Source: Methylobacterium sp. Leaf91 (lineage in GTDB: Bacteria; Pseudomonadota; Alphaproteobacteria; Rhizobiales; Beijerinckiaceae). Taken from it: a stretch of DNA of 64,000 nucleotides. The position numbers and the translations under genes are program-made. The stretch lies in assembly GCF_001422815.1 (NCBI RefSeq), contig NZ_LMMP01000012.1, forward strand, positions 303,433 through 367,432, given 5' to 3'. Positions 9,454 through 18,257 of the stretch are shown here, piece after piece. How positions within the stretch are numbered: the stretch's first letter is position 1; every line of letters starts with the position of its first letter. A model generated the notes under the pieces. The model saw only the letters and a program-made list of their open reading frames with translations, did not search any database and was not told the DNA's origin.

Positions 9454-9987
9454 ATGCGCAGAATGCTCCCCATCATCGCCGGATTGGTGCTCGCATCCGG
9501 TGCGGGCCTCGCGGCCGACCGGGCATGGGCGCAGCAGGATGCCGATCCTGCCGCCTGTACCACGTTCGACTGGCCGATCCTGCGGGAGCAGGCCTGGTTC
9601 GAGGCGCCCTCCCTCCCCCGGCTCGATTCCGGCGCGACCCTCTCCGCGGAAATGCCGGGCGCCGTTCTGGCGCTCAAGCCGGTCGCGGGAGCCGATCTTC
9701 CCTTGACGCCTTCGCGGGAACCGAAGCCCGGCACGTTCGGCGGCAGCTTGCGGATCCCACCCGTCGTCACGCCCGGCCTGTATCAGGTGACGTTGTCGGA
9801 CAATGCCTGGATCGACGTGAGCCAGGACGGCGCGACGACGCGCAAGCCCGTGGCGAGCACGATGCGGCCCGGATGTCCGGGCGTCTCGAAGAGCGTCCGG
9901 TTCCAGTTCGGTACCACTCCTATTCTCGTCGTCGTCAGTGGTGCGAAATCGGATTCGATCAAGATCGCGGTCGCACCGGCGGAATAG
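9454..9987 (+). CDS. Secreted hypothetical protein
   Basis: A 177-aa protein with a clear Sec signal peptide (MRRMLPIIAGLVLASGAGLA, then a probable cut after AWA or AWAQ). The mature part is beta-rich: PGTFGGSLRIPPVVTPGLYQ, then VTLSDNAWIDVSQDG, then PGCPGVSKSVRFQF. There is one cysteine near the mature N-terminus and one in the PGCPG loop. It is probably periplasmic; I cannot assign a function. It lies 46 bp upstream of mepA in the same direction. The longer open frame (from 9118) runs antisense-like through the DUF2293 gene and is rejected. Confidence 0.7.
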   Translation: MRRMLPIIAGLVLASGAGLAADRAWAQQDADPAACTTFDWPILREQAWFEAPSLPRLDSGATLSAEMPGAVLALKPVAGADLPLTPSREPKPGTFGGSLRIPPVVTPGLYQVTLSDNAWIDVSQDGATTRKPVASTMRPGCPGVSKSVRFQFGTTPILVVVSGAKSDSIKIAVAPAE

Positions 9988-10033
9988 TCGAGAGCTCTCG
10001 ACGGCCCGACGGCCGATAGACTAGGTTGGCGCC

Positions 10034-10963
10034 ATGCACCTGACCTCTCGTCCATTCCGCCTCGCGGCCCTCGCCTTCCTCTTGTGTGGAGGGGCCGCAC
10101 AGGCCCAGGATAGGGGCAGCGTAAACCCCAAGCCCCTTCCACCCCTGGCCGATCCCGATGCGCCGTCGACGCCGGCCAAAGCCCTGTTCGGGCGGGCGAC
10201 GACACCGGCACCCGGCCCCGCCCGGCCCTATGGCTCTTATGCGAAGGGATGCTTTTCCGGCGGCGAGGCCCTGCCCAATGACGGACCGACCTGGCAAGTC
10301 ATGCGCCTCTCCCGGAATCGGATGTGGGGCACACCGCATCTCGTGGATTTCATTGAGCGCCTAGCCGCCAAGGCTCCTCGCGTCGGATGGAACGGGCTTC
10401 TCGTGGGCGACATGTCCCAGCCTCGTGGCGGCCCGATGCTCACGGGCCACGCCTCGCATCAGCTCGGCCTCGACGCCGATGTCTGGCTCACGCCCATGCC
10501 CGACCACCGCATGACCCGCGCGGAGCGTGAGGAGACCTCTGCCACCAACGTGGTCCGCGCGGACCGCCTCGACATCGACCCGCAGGTCTGGACGCAGGAG
10601 CACCTCAAGCTGATCCGCCTCACGGCCCAACAGCCCGAAGTCGCGCGCCTCTTCGTCAACCCGGCGATCAAGAAGGCTTTGTGCCGGGAGGCGGGGGGCG
10701 ACCGCTCCTGGCTCAACAAGGTGCGCCCGATGTACGGGCACAATTACCACTACCATATCCGCCTCTCCTGCCCGGCTGGGGACGACCAATGCGGAGACCA
10801 AGCGCCGCCGCCATCCGGCGACGGCTGCGGAGAGGAGCTCGCATACTGGTTCAGCGACGCCGTGCTGAACCCGCCGAAATCCACGAAGCCGGGGAAACCC
10901 AGACCGCCGATGACCATGGCGGCCCTTCCCGCAGCCTGCCGGATGGTGCTGAAGGCCCGGTAA
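10034..10963 (+). CDS. mepA: Penicillin-insensitive murein endopeptidase MepA
   Basis: Periplasmic LAS-family zinc metallopeptidase that cuts D-Ala-mDAP cross-links in peptidoglycan. A signal peptide (MHLTSRPFRLAALAFLLCGG, cut near AQA) is followed by a proline-rich linker. The core has CFSGGEALP, then the metal-binding motif GHASHQLGLDADVW with His139 and the following Asp, and the second histidine cluster YGHNYHYHIRLSCP. At 309 aa it is slightly longer than the E. coli enzyme because of the linker. Confidence 0.95.
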   Translation: MHLTSRPFRLAALAFLLCGGAAQAQDRGSVNPKPLPPLADPDAPSTPAKALFGRATTPAPGPARPYGSYAKGCFSGGEALPNDGPTWQVMRLSRNRMWGTPHLVDFIERLAAKAPRVGWNGLLVGDMSQPRGGPMLTGHASHQLGLDADVWLTPMPDHRMTRAEREETSATNVVRADRLDIDPQVWTQEHLKLIRLTAQQPEVARLFVNPAIKKALCREAGGDRSWLNKVRPMYGHNYHYHIRLSCPAGDDQCGDQAPPPSGDGCGEELAYWFSDAVLNPPKSTKPGKPRPPMTMAALPAACRMVLKAR

Positions 10964-11126
10964 GCTCAGCTTTCCCGCGAGCACATCGAGAATTCGTGTT
11001 TCGGGATCCACGCCGATGGGCGGGGATGCGCAGCCTCAGGCCGGATAGCCCATGCGATTCGGCATCACGGATGCCACATCCCGGAACAGTGGCACGCAAC
11101 CGGGAGAGGCGGGTTCTACGCCCGAC

Positions 11127-12023
11127 CTAATCGGCAACCGCATCGGCGGACCGGCTGTCGCGCGCACGGCGCACGAAAGCGCGCGGCGGTTGTCCCGTGA
11201 GACGGCGGAACGTCTTCGACATCTGGCTCGCATCGCTGAACCCCGCCAGGGGGACAATCTCGCTCAGACTCATCGTTCCGGTGGCGATAAGGTCCTGCGC
11301 ACGGTTCACCCGCTCGCGCAGGATGAACTGGTAGGGCGTCACCCCGAATGACGTACGGAAAGCGCGGACCAGATGACCGACGCTGATACCGACCGCATCC
11401 GCGAGGTACTGCAGGCTCAGCGGTTCGGTGAGGTGGGTGAGAATCAGCTCTCGAAGGATGGCGGCCTGCGTCGAAGTCAGGGTCGGACCATTGCGGTGTG
11501 GAGGCGCATCGGTGCCTGAGAACAGCTGCAGCAGCGTCGCCGATACGCTTTCTACCAGCAGAGGACCGTTGGCGCAGCCGGTCTCGAGGTCGGCCGAGAC
11601 TGCCTGCAGGAGATGGCCCGCGGCGACTTGAGAGCGCGACGGGAAGAACTGCGTCCGGATGCGCGTCTTGGCCAGGGACAGATCGGTAATGCGCTCGACG
11701 GCCTCTGGAGCCAGCTTGAGGACCATGGTGCGAAACGCACCGGTCCAGTTCTCGATCACGGTCGCCCCCGGCTCGAGGACCACGATGTTGTCCTCGGAGA
11801 AATGATAGCTCTGCCCGGACCACAGGAAGTGCTGGCTTTGCGGGGCCAACGAGAGCGCGAAATGGATGCCCTGCTGGACTATGGACGCCGTCCCATGGCT
11901 ACCGAGCATCAGGTCGCAGAACCCGATACCGGCCCAGCCGAGCCCCGTACTGGTCTGGAGCACTGCCTCGATCTCGCCATCGAGTTCGAGCGTGCAACCG
12001 AACTCACTCCGCTCAACCCGCAT
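11127..12023 (-). CDS. AraC-family transcriptional regulator
   Basis: A 298-aa regulator with an N-terminal sensor region (1-180, no recognised ligand fold) and a C-terminal AraC DNA-binding domain at about 190-290. That domain contains LQYLADAVGISVGHLVRAFR and a second HTH with LSEIVPLAGFSDASQMSKTF, then RRLTGQPPRAFVRR. It is divergent from the double-glycine peptide genes, about 820 bp away. It could control them but is too far off to be called their partner with confidence. Confidence 0.85.
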   Translation of the reverse strand: MRVERSEFGCTLELDGEIEAVLQTSTGLGWAGIGFCDLMLGSHGTASIVQQGIHFALSLAPQSQHFLWSGQSYHFSEDNIVVLEPGATVIENWTGAFRTMVLKLAPEAVERITDLSLAKTRIRTQFFPSRSQVAAGHLLQAVSADLETGCANGPLLVESVSATLLQLFSGTDAPPHRNGPTLTSTQAAILRELILTHLTEPLSLQYLADAVGISVGHLVRAFRTSFGVTPYQFILRERVNRAQDLIATGTMSLSEIVPLAGFSDASQMSKTFRRLTGQPPRAFVRRARDSRSADAVAD

Positions 12024-12840
12024 TCACGATTTCATGGTGCATGTGAAACCCTCGTGCTGCAGCCAGCTCAATGGATTGTGCCTTACCGAAGCGTCAGAAC
12101 TTCCCAGCTCTGCCGCAGGATATTCCGGCAACAGGCAAAGGAGACTTCGGCAATGTGGTGTGTCATTTCGAAGAAAATCGATCTGTCACTGTCCAACACG
12201 TCGCAGCCTCCGATGCAGAGATATGACACGCAACGAACCGATGCAAACAGAGCCGCTTGTTTAGAACTCCACTAATTGGACGCATCTTGTCCTTTTGCTT
12301 CGTCCATCGAAACGACTCATGGCGGCATGCACGCATTATGGAACAGGCGGAGCGTTTGCTCAGGCCTCGATTGAATTCTTCATCCGGTACACCTGATTTT
12401 GAAGGATCGTGAGATCATTGCGTCTATCGCCCCCAACATTGGGAGAAGCATTTTCCCCACAGTCAAGCCGAGCCCGTCTCTTCGATTCACATGCGACAAA
12501 ATGTCAATTCTCTGAAAAAAGCTCTTTTGTTACCAACACTTATGGACTGCAATACAAAATTCCAGCCTTGACTCCGATTTCGATCAACAATCGCCAAAAA
12601 CGCCTGTCGCAGGCGATATGATACAGGATATTATGCACCGCCGCCGAAGGCATATAGATATAGATCATCAATCGCCAATATAGGTCTATCCGTTCCTCCC
12701 TAAGATCGAAGGGTCGAGATAGTGACTTGATGGATCGGGCAAGAGGTGTAGTCTGGATGACAGAAAGCAATCCCGAACGCTTTCAAACATAGAACGACGA
12801 GAAAACAATCGATCTGCCGAACACATCTTGGAGAGAAAAT
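12024..12840. other. Long AT-richer intergenic region upstream of the peptide cassette
   Basis: An 817-bp gap, visibly poorer in GC than its surroundings from about 12200 to 12830. No frame in it looks coding. A short hairpin (CGCCTG-TCG-CAGGCG) lies at 12601-12615, and GGAGAG stands just before the ATG at 12841. It must hold the promoters of the divergent AraC gene and of the peptide cassette. I cannot name an operator. Confidence 0.6.
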
Positions 12841-13056
12841 ATGTCGACTGCCAATGACACTATTCGCCCCCTCGAAGCATCCGAGCTCGATGCTGTCGGC
12901 GGCGGCCTCTCCCTGGGACTTGACCTCGACCTCTCCAGCGAACTCGGTGCCGTATCCGGCACGGTCGATCAGGTCGGCGGGCTGGTAAGCGGTCTCGTAG
13001 GCGGCCTTCTCGGTGCCGTAGGCGGCGTTGTCGGCGGACTGCTCGGCGGCAAGTAA
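12841..13056 (+). CDS. Double-glycine-leader precursor peptide 1 (microcin/bacteriocin-like)
   Basis: A 71-aa precursor. The N-terminal leader ends in LEASELDAVGG (residues 11-21), matching the LSxxELxxVxGG consensus that C39 peptidase exporters cut after the second glycine. The predicted core is about 50 residues. It starts GLSLGLDLDLSSELGAVSG and continues as an almost uninterrupted glycine zipper (GGLVSGLVGGLLGAVGG, then VVGGLLGGK). It has no Cys, so it is neither a disulfide nor a lanthionine peptide. A GGAGAG ribosome-binding site precedes the ATG. It is followed by a paralogue and by dedicated export genes. Killing activity is inferred only from the architecture; signalling or surface roles are equally possible. 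Confidence 0.85.
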   Translation: MSTANDTIRPLEASELDAVGGGLSLGLDLDLSSELGAVSGTVDQVGGLVSGLVGGLLGAVGGVVGGLLGGK

Positions 13057-13134
13057 CGCTGCCTTCGAACCAGCGTCCTGATTTCTCTAGGCCCGGCGCG
13101 AAACGAACGCGCGGCCTCATACCGGAGCTATGAC

Positions 13135-13338
13135 ATGACCCAGAACCTCGACACCATCCGCGAACTCGACGCCAAGGAACTCGACGCCGTCGGCGGCGGC
13201 CTCTCCCTCGGCCTGGAACTGGACCTCTCCAGCGAACTCGGCGCCGTCTCCGGCGTGGTCGGTCAGGTAGGCGGATTGGTCAGCGGTCTCGTCGGTGGCC
13301 TTCTTGGCGCGGTCGGCGGTCTTCTCGGCGGCCATTGA
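13135..13338 (+). CDS. Double-glycine-leader precursor peptide 2 (microcin/bacteriocin-like)
   Basis: A 67-aa paralogue of the peptide gene 78 bp upstream. The leader ends LDAKELDAVGG (11-21) and the core is about 46 residues: GLSLGLELDLSSELGAVSG, then VVGQVGGLVSGLVGGLLG, ending LLGGH. Against peptide 1 it lacks one four-residue VVGG unit and differs at few core positions (D to E, T to V, D to G, K to H), so the pair looks like a recent tandem duplication. The two could act as a two-component peptide or be redundant. A hairpin at 13383-13406 separates it from the exporter genes. Confidence 0.85.
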   Translation: MTQNLDTIRELDAKELDAVGGGLSLGLELDLSSELGAVSGVVGQVGGLVSGLVGGLLGAVGGLLGGH

Positions 13339-13382
13339 ACCACGCCACGAACTCTCCGCATCCTTCCGATCGGTAAATGAGC

Positions 13383-13406
13383 GCGGCGGGCCTGTAGGCC
13401 CGCCGC
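13383..13406 (+). terminator. Hairpin between peptide genes and exporter genes
   Basis: A perfect 10-bp stem GCGGCGGGCC / GGCCCGCCGC with a TGTA loop, 45 bp after the second peptide stop and 70 bp before the HlyD-like start. There is no good U-tract, so it is more likely a partial terminator or mRNA 3'-end stabiliser. Either would let the short peptide transcript outnumber the exporter message. Confidence 0.6.
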
Positions 13407-13475
13407 GTCCTTCGTGCATATGAAGCCGCAGAGCCGAAGCACGCCGTCTCTCGACCAGGAAAACCACCGGACCAG

Positions 13476-14753
13476 ATGACGTCGCCGCTTTTCCGCGCAG
13501 AGGTCGCCCAGGCGCGGCGGGATTCCTGGCTGGGCGAGGCCCAGATCGTTCAGCCGCTCTCGATCCGGCTGATGACTGCGATCACGATCCTGATCACGAT
13601 CGCCGCGCTCCTCTACGTCGTTTTCGGCACTTATACGCGGCGCATCCACGCCTTCGGCATGCTCACGCCGGATGTCGGTCTCATCACCGTGGCAAGCCCG
13701 GTGGCAGGACGCGTCAGCGTCTCGGGGGTGAAGGAGGGCGACAGGGTCGTTCAGGGCCAGCTGCTCTACACCCTGGACCTCGACGCCGTGTCGGCCAACG
13801 GTCCGACCCAGCAGCGCATCATCGATCAGCTGGCCCGGCAGAAGGAGACGATCGAGGCGCAATCTCGGTTGCGGTCGGCCATGGCGGCCACCGAGAAGCG
13901 CTCCCTCGCCGAGCAGATCGACAATCTGCAATCCCAGTCGCGGCAATTGGAGGAGCAGGTTCAGCTGCAGGAAAAGCTGGTGCCACCGCTGAAAGAGCGG
14001 GTCGATGTCCTCGCCAAGGCGGTGAGCGACGGCTTTGCCCGCTCAGCCGACCTCCAGAACCAGAATTACCTCTACCTGCAGGCGAGTTCCCAGCTTGCCC
14101 AGTTCCGCAACTCGCGTCTGCAGCTCATGGGCAAGGTCGGCGAGTTGCAGGCGACGCTCGCTACCTTCGACGACAAGCTCGCCCGCGACCTCGCCGAGAT
14201 GGACCGCACCGCCGCCCAATTGGAGCAGCAGCGGGCCGAGAGCGAGGCACGCCGGGCCATCGAGGTGCGGGCGCCCGAGAAGGGCATTCTCACCTCGATC
14301 CGGGTCCAGGCCGGCCAAGGCGTGGCAGCGGGCGCCACCCTCCTCACCCTGCTACCGAGCGAGGGCCGGCTCCAAGCGAACCTGTTCGTGGAATCCTCAG
14401 CCATCGGCTTCATCGATACGGGGGAGGCCGTGATGCTGCGCTACGCGGCCTTTCCCTTCCAGCGCTTCGGCCTCTATCGCGGCACCGTCACGGAGGTGAC
14501 CCGCGCGCCCCTGGAGGCCGCCGACCTGCCGGAAGCCGCCGGTACCAGGGCGAAGAACGGCGACGGCATCTACCGCATCATCGTGCGGCCGGACGAGAAC
14601 AGCGTGATCGCCTATGGCGAGAGCCGGCGGCTGGAGGCCGGGATGCGGGTCGAGGCCGATATCGCCCTGGAGAAACGCCCTCTCTATCGCTGGCTCCTCG
14701 ACCCGCTCTACCGGGTGAAGCGCAGCGTCGATCTCGTGACCCGGGGCGGATGA
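13476..14753 (+). CDS. HlyD/CvaA-family membrane fusion protein (peptide export)
   Basis: A 425-aa periplasmic adaptor of a type I secretion system. A short cytoplasmic N-terminus precedes one membrane segment (about residues 33-51, ITILITIAALLYVVFGTY). A lipoyl/barrel-sandwich half (ITVASPVAGRVSVSGVKEGD) follows, then a long coiled coil at about 110-250 rich in Gln, Glu and Leu, and the second half-motif APEKGILTSIRVQAGQGVAA. It would link the C39 ABC exporter to an outer-membrane TolC protein that is not in this window. The exporter gene starts 4 bp after its stop. Confidence 0.92.
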   Translation: MTSPLFRAEVAQARRDSWLGEAQIVQPLSIRLMTAITILITIAALLYVVFGTYTRRIHAFGMLTPDVGLITVASPVAGRVSVSGVKEGDRVVQGQLLYTLDLDAVSANGPTQQRIIDQLARQKETIEAQSRLRSAMAATEKRSLAEQIDNLQSQSRQLEEQVQLQEKLVPPLKERVDVLAKAVSDGFARSADLQNQNYLYLQASSQLAQFRNSRLQLMGKVGELQATLATFDDKLARDLAEMDRTAAQLEQQRAESEARRAIEVRAPEKGILTSIRVQAGQGVAAGATLLTLLPSEGRLQANLFVESSAIGFIDTGEAVMLRYAAFPFQRFGLYRGTVTEVTRAPLEAADLPEAAGTRAKNGDGIYRIIVRPDENSVIAYGESRRLEAGMRVEADIALEKRPLYRWLLDPLYRVKRSVDLVTRGG

Positions 14754-14757
14754 AAGC

Positions 14758-16869
14758 GTGAGCCTGCTCAGCACCCTCCAGTTCGGCTTCGGCCGGCGCG
14801 TGCCCGTCCTGCTCCAGGCGGAGGCTGCCGAATGCGGCATGGCCTGCCTCGGCATGGTGCTCGGCTATCACGGCCGACATGTGGATCTCGGCGCCCTGCG
14901 CCTCCGGCATGCCCTATCGCTCAAGGGCATGACCCTGCGCAACCTCATCGATCTGGCGGGCTCGATGGGCCTCGCCACGCGGGCCTTGCGGGCCGAGCTG
15001 AAGGATCTGCCCAAGCTCAAGACGCCGTGCATCCTGCATTGGGGGCTCAACCACTTCGTCGTGCTCACCGCCGTGAACGGCAGGGGGATCGTCATCCACG
15101 ATCCCGCCCGGGGGCGGCGCAAGCTCACCTTCGCGGAGGCGTCGCGCGAGTTCACGGGCGTCGCCCTGGAGGCGAGCCCGACCACCAGCTTCGTGCGCGA
15201 GAAGCGCCGGCGCGGGCTGGCGCTGGGCGACCTCTTCCGCACGATGGGCGGCATCCGCCCGGCCCTCGCCCAGATCCTGGCCCTGTCCCTCGGCATCGAG
15301 CTCGTCGCGATCCTGATGCCGATCGCATCGCAGATCGTCATCGACGAGGTCATCGTCAACGCCGATCTCGACCTTTTGCTGGTGGTGGCGGTGGGGCTCG
15401 CCCTGCTGCTCGTCGTCCAGCTCGTCCTCTCGGTGGCGCGGACCTGGGCGATCATGCTCACCGGTACCAAACTGAACTACCAATGGTCGGGCAGCCTGTT
15501 TGACCACCTCTCGCGCCTGCCACTGGACTATTTCGAGAAGCGGCACGTCGGCGACGTGATCTCGCGCTTCGGCTCCCTGGCGACGATCCAGAAGGGGCTC
15601 ACCACCGATCTCGTCCAGGCCGTGCTCGACGGCATCATGTCCATCGGCATGCTCGCCATGCTGGTGGTCTATGGCGGCTGGCTCTCCCTCGTGGTCGTCG
15701 CCTCGACGGCGCTCGCCGCAGCGCTGCGGATCGCCGCCTACGCTTCCTACCGCGAGGGCACCGAGGAAGCGATCGTTGCCGAAGCGCGCCAGCAGAGCCA
15801 CTTCATCGAGACCGTGCGCGGCATGGCGAGCGTGAAGCTCCTCGACCTGCGCGAGCGCCGGCGCGGCACCTGGATGAACCACTTCGTGACCTCGCTGAAT
15901 GCGCGGCTGCGGCTCCAGCGCCTCGATCTGATCTTCGGGCGGGCCAATGAGCTGCTGTTCGGTCTCGACCGGCTGCTCCTGCTCGTGCTCGGCGCGCGGG
16001 CGGTCATCGACCAGTCGATGACGCTCGGCATGTTGGTGGCCTTCCTTGCCTATCGCGACCAGTTCTCGCAGCGGATCGGCAACCTGATCCAGTCGGGCTT
16101 CCAGTTGCGCATGCTCAATGTCCAGACCGACCGGTTGTCGGACATCGTCATGAGCGAGCCCGAGGAGGGTTCCGGCTCCACCCTGGAACCGGCCGCCCCG
16201 GCGGTGATCCGGGCGGCGGAGGGGACGGGGAGTGTCGCCGTGAAGGGGCTCGCCCTGCGCTACGGCGCGGATGAGCCCTGGATCTTCCGCGATCTCAGCC
16301 TCGACGTGATGGCAGGGACGAGCTTCGCCATCACCGGCCCTTCGGGCTCAGGCAAGACCTCGTTGATGAAGATCATGATGGGCCTGCTGCCCGCGAGCGA
16401 GGGGCGCGTCCTCATCGACGGGCAGGAGATCCGCACCCTCGGGGCGGCCAGCTATCGCCGCCGGATCGCGGGCGTGATGCAGAATGACGGTCTCTTCGCC
16501 GGCTCCATCGCCGAGAACATCGCCAGTTTCGACGAGCGGCCCGATGCCGACTGGATCGAGGAATGCGCCGCGCGCGCGGCCATCCTCGCCGACATCAAGC
16601 GCACCCCGATGGGGTTCGAGACCCTGGTGGGCGATATGGGCTCTACGCTCTCGGGCGGCCAGAAGCAGCGGGTCATCCTGGCCCGCGCCCTCTATCGCAA
16701 ACCGGAGATCCTGTTCCTCGACGAGGCGACGAGCCATCTCGACGAAGCGACGGAAGCCGTCATTGCCGAGGCTTTGCGCGACCTGCGCATGACCCGGATC
16801 ATCGTCGCCCACCGCCCGGCCACCATTGCCGGAGCGGACCACGTCTTTACCCTGACGCCCTCCACATGA
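14758..16869 (+). CDS. Peptidase-containing ABC transporter (C39 leader peptidase, CvaB-like)
   Basis: A 703-aa fusion of leader peptidase and exporter. The N-terminal C39 domain has Gln20, catalytic Cys26 (QAEAAECGMACLGMVLGYHG), His99 (HWGLNHFVVL) and Asp115 (VIHDPARG), so it appears active. A six-helix ABC membrane domain covers about 160-450. The nucleotide-binding domain has Walker A ITGPSGSGKTSLMK, signature LSGGQKQRVILARAL and Walker B ILFLDEATSHLDEATE, and ends with an H-loop in IIVAHRPAT. It starts at GTG. Together with the upstream adaptor it should cleave and export the two double-glycine peptides. No separate immunity gene follows. Confidence 0.93.
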   Translation: MSLLSTLQFGFGRRVPVLLQAEAAECGMACLGMVLGYHGRHVDLGALRLRHALSLKGMTLRNLIDLAGSMGLATRALRAELKDLPKLKTPCILHWGLNHFVVLTAVNGRGIVIHDPARGRRKLTFAEASREFTGVALEASPTTSFVREKRRRGLALGDLFRTMGGIRPALAQILALSLGIELVAILMPIASQIVIDEVIVNADLDLLLVVAVGLALLLVVQLVLSVARTWAIMLTGTKLNYQWSGSLFDHLSRLPLDYFEKRHVGDVISRFGSLATIQKGLTTDLVQAVLDGIMSIGMLAMLVVYGGWLSLVVVASTALAAALRIAAYASYREGTEEAIVAEARQQSHFIETVRGMASVKLLDLRERRRGTWMNHFVTSLNARLRLQRLDLIFGRANELLFGLDRLLLLVLGARAVIDQSMTLGMLVAFLAYRDQFSQRIGNLIQSGFQLRMLNVQTDRLSDIVMSEPEEGSGSTLEPAAPAVIRAAEGTGSVAVKGLALRYGADEPWIFRDLSLDVMAGTSFAITGPSGSGKTSLMKIMMGLLPASEGRVLIDGQEIRTLGAASYRRRIAGVMQNDGLFAGSIAENIASFDERPDADWIEECAARAAILADIKRTPMGFETLVGDMGSTLSGGQKQRVILARALYRKPEILFLDEATSHLDEATEAVIAEALRDLRMTRIIVAHRPATIAGADHVFTLTPST

Positions 16870-16929
16870 GGCCCCGTCGGGACGAGAGCCTCCACACCCG
16901 CCCGTCGAGGGGCGGCCCTGGCGCGAGCG

Positions 16930-17328
16930 TCAAACCCCGCGATAGTGTTCGTCGGTGACCTGTTCCAACCACGTCACCGCCCGGCCGTCGCGCTGCTCTT
17001 GGATCGCGATATGCGTCAGGGCCGTCGTTGCCGTTGCCCCGTGCCAGTGTTTTTCACCCGGCTCGAACCAGACGACATCGCCCGGCGCGACAGCCTCCAT
17101 CGGGCCGCCCTCCCGCTGAACCCAGCCTGCCCCGAAGGTGACGATGAGCGTCTGGCCGAGCGGATGCGTATGCCAGGCCGTGCGGGCGCCCGGCTCGAAC
17201 GTCACGCTCGCTCCGGCGACCCGCGCCGGCTCAAGTGCGGAGAAAAGAGGGTCGATCCGCACGGTCCCGGTAAACCATTCGGACGGTCCCCTGCCGGACG
17301 GTCGCGACCCGCTGCGTGTAATGTCCAT
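16930..17328 (-). CDS. Cupin-domain protein
   Basis: A 132-aa single-domain cupin. Motif 1 is [20 protein letters not shown] and motif 2 is [18 protein letters not shown], with the three metal-binding histidines. The protein resembles the small cupins often annotated as mandelonitrile-lyase-like or carboxymuconolactone-associated; the substrate is unknown. It follows the SDR gene by 33 bp on the same strand and is probably co-transcribed with it. Confidence 0.85.
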   Translation of the reverse strand: MDITRSGSRPSGRGPSEWFTGTVRIDPLFSALEPARVAGASVTFEPGARTAWHTHPLGQTLIVTFGAGWVQREGGPMEAVAPGDVVWFEPGEKHWHGATATTALTHIAIQEQRDGRAVTWLEQVTDEHYRGV

Positions 17329-17361
17329 TCGCCTGCTCCTCCGTTTCCACCGGATCGACCG

Positions 17362-18117
17362 TCAAAGCGACCAGCCACCGTCGATCACCGTGGCGGCTCC
17401 GGTCACGAACCCACCGAGGTCCGAGCACATCCAGAGCACCGCTTCCGCGATCTCCTCCGGCTTGCCGAGGCGCCCTACTGGTTCGAGGTCGATCGCTTTC
17501 TGAACGTCGCCTCCCGTGAAACGGTCCATCATCGGCGTTTCGATGTTGCCGGGCAGGATAGCGTTCACCCGTATGTTGTTCCTGGCATAGTCCAGTGCCG
17601 CCGAGCGGGTCAGACCGATGATGGCGTGTTTGGAAGCGGCATAGGCCGCGCCGCCCGCGACACCGCGGATGCCGGCACCGGAAGAGGTGTTGACCACCAC
17701 GCCGCCGCCCTGGCGTACCATCTGCGCCAGCTCGTACTTCATGCAGAGGAAGGTTCCCCTCAGGTTGATGCCGAGGATGCGATCCCATTCGTCGAGTTCG
17801 ATCTCGTGAACCGGCGTGGCCCTGTTCTCGACTCCGGCATTGTTGAAGGCGCAGTCGAGGCGTCCGAAGCGTTCGACGGTTCGGGCAATCGCCGCTTCCA
17901 CCTCTTCCGGTAGAGACACGTCGCAACGGATCGCCAGTACTTCTCCGCCGGCCGCTTCAATCTCGGCCCGCAAGTCTTCCAGGGTCGCCTTACTCCGGTC
18001 GGCAATCGCCACACGAGCGCCCTCCGCCGCGAAAGCGAGGGCGGCGGCACGTCCGATGCCGCTGGCGGCACCGGTGACGAAAACGACCTTTTCGGTGAAA
18101 CGGTGCGTGGTGAGCAT
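17362..18117 (-). CDS. Short-chain dehydrogenase/reductase (SDR)
   Basis: A 251-aa classical SDR. The cofactor motif is [20 protein letters not shown] near the N-terminus, followed by NNAG in [12 protein letters not shown]. The catalytic Ser lies in [10 protein letters not shown], and the Tyr/Lys pair in [20 protein letters not shown]. The C-terminus [15 protein letters not shown] is typical. An Asp after the second strand (IADRSK) points to NAD(H). Start [16 protein letters not shown] is chosen over an ATG 15 codons upstream. The substrate is unknown; it pairs with the downstream cupin, and a LysR gene lies upstream on the same strand. Confidence 0.9.
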   Translation of the reverse strand: MLTTHRFTEKVVFVTGAASGIGRAAALAFAAEGARVAIADRSKATLEDLRAEIEAAGGEVLAIRCDVSLPEEVEAAIARTVERFGRLDCAFNNAGVENRATPVHEIELDEWDRILGINLRGTFLCMKYELAQMVRQGGGVVVNTSSGAGIRGVAGGAAYAASKHAIIGLTRSAALDYARNNIRVNAILPGNIETPMMDRFTGGDVQKAIDLEPVGRLGKPEEIAEAVLWMCSDLGGFVTGAATVIDGGWSL

Positions 18118-18257
18118 GTCGGAAGCCTCCGGCTGGCCGTGATGGCGAGCCTTACCGCTCACCGATCAGCGAGAAGTAGGCTAACGGCGTCACTCCGATG
18201 ACCCGCCATTGCTTCAACGGACCGATGAGCATGGCTCATCGCTGGGCGACATCGCGC

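Noticed and set aside
11613..12275. 220-codon plus-strand frame over the AraC gene
   Set aside because: Antisense to an AraC protein with intact HTH motifs.
12841..13338. Lanthipeptide, sactipeptide or other modified RiPP precursors
   Set aside because: Cores contain no cysteine and no modifying enzyme gene is present; only peptidase-exporter and adaptor genes follow.
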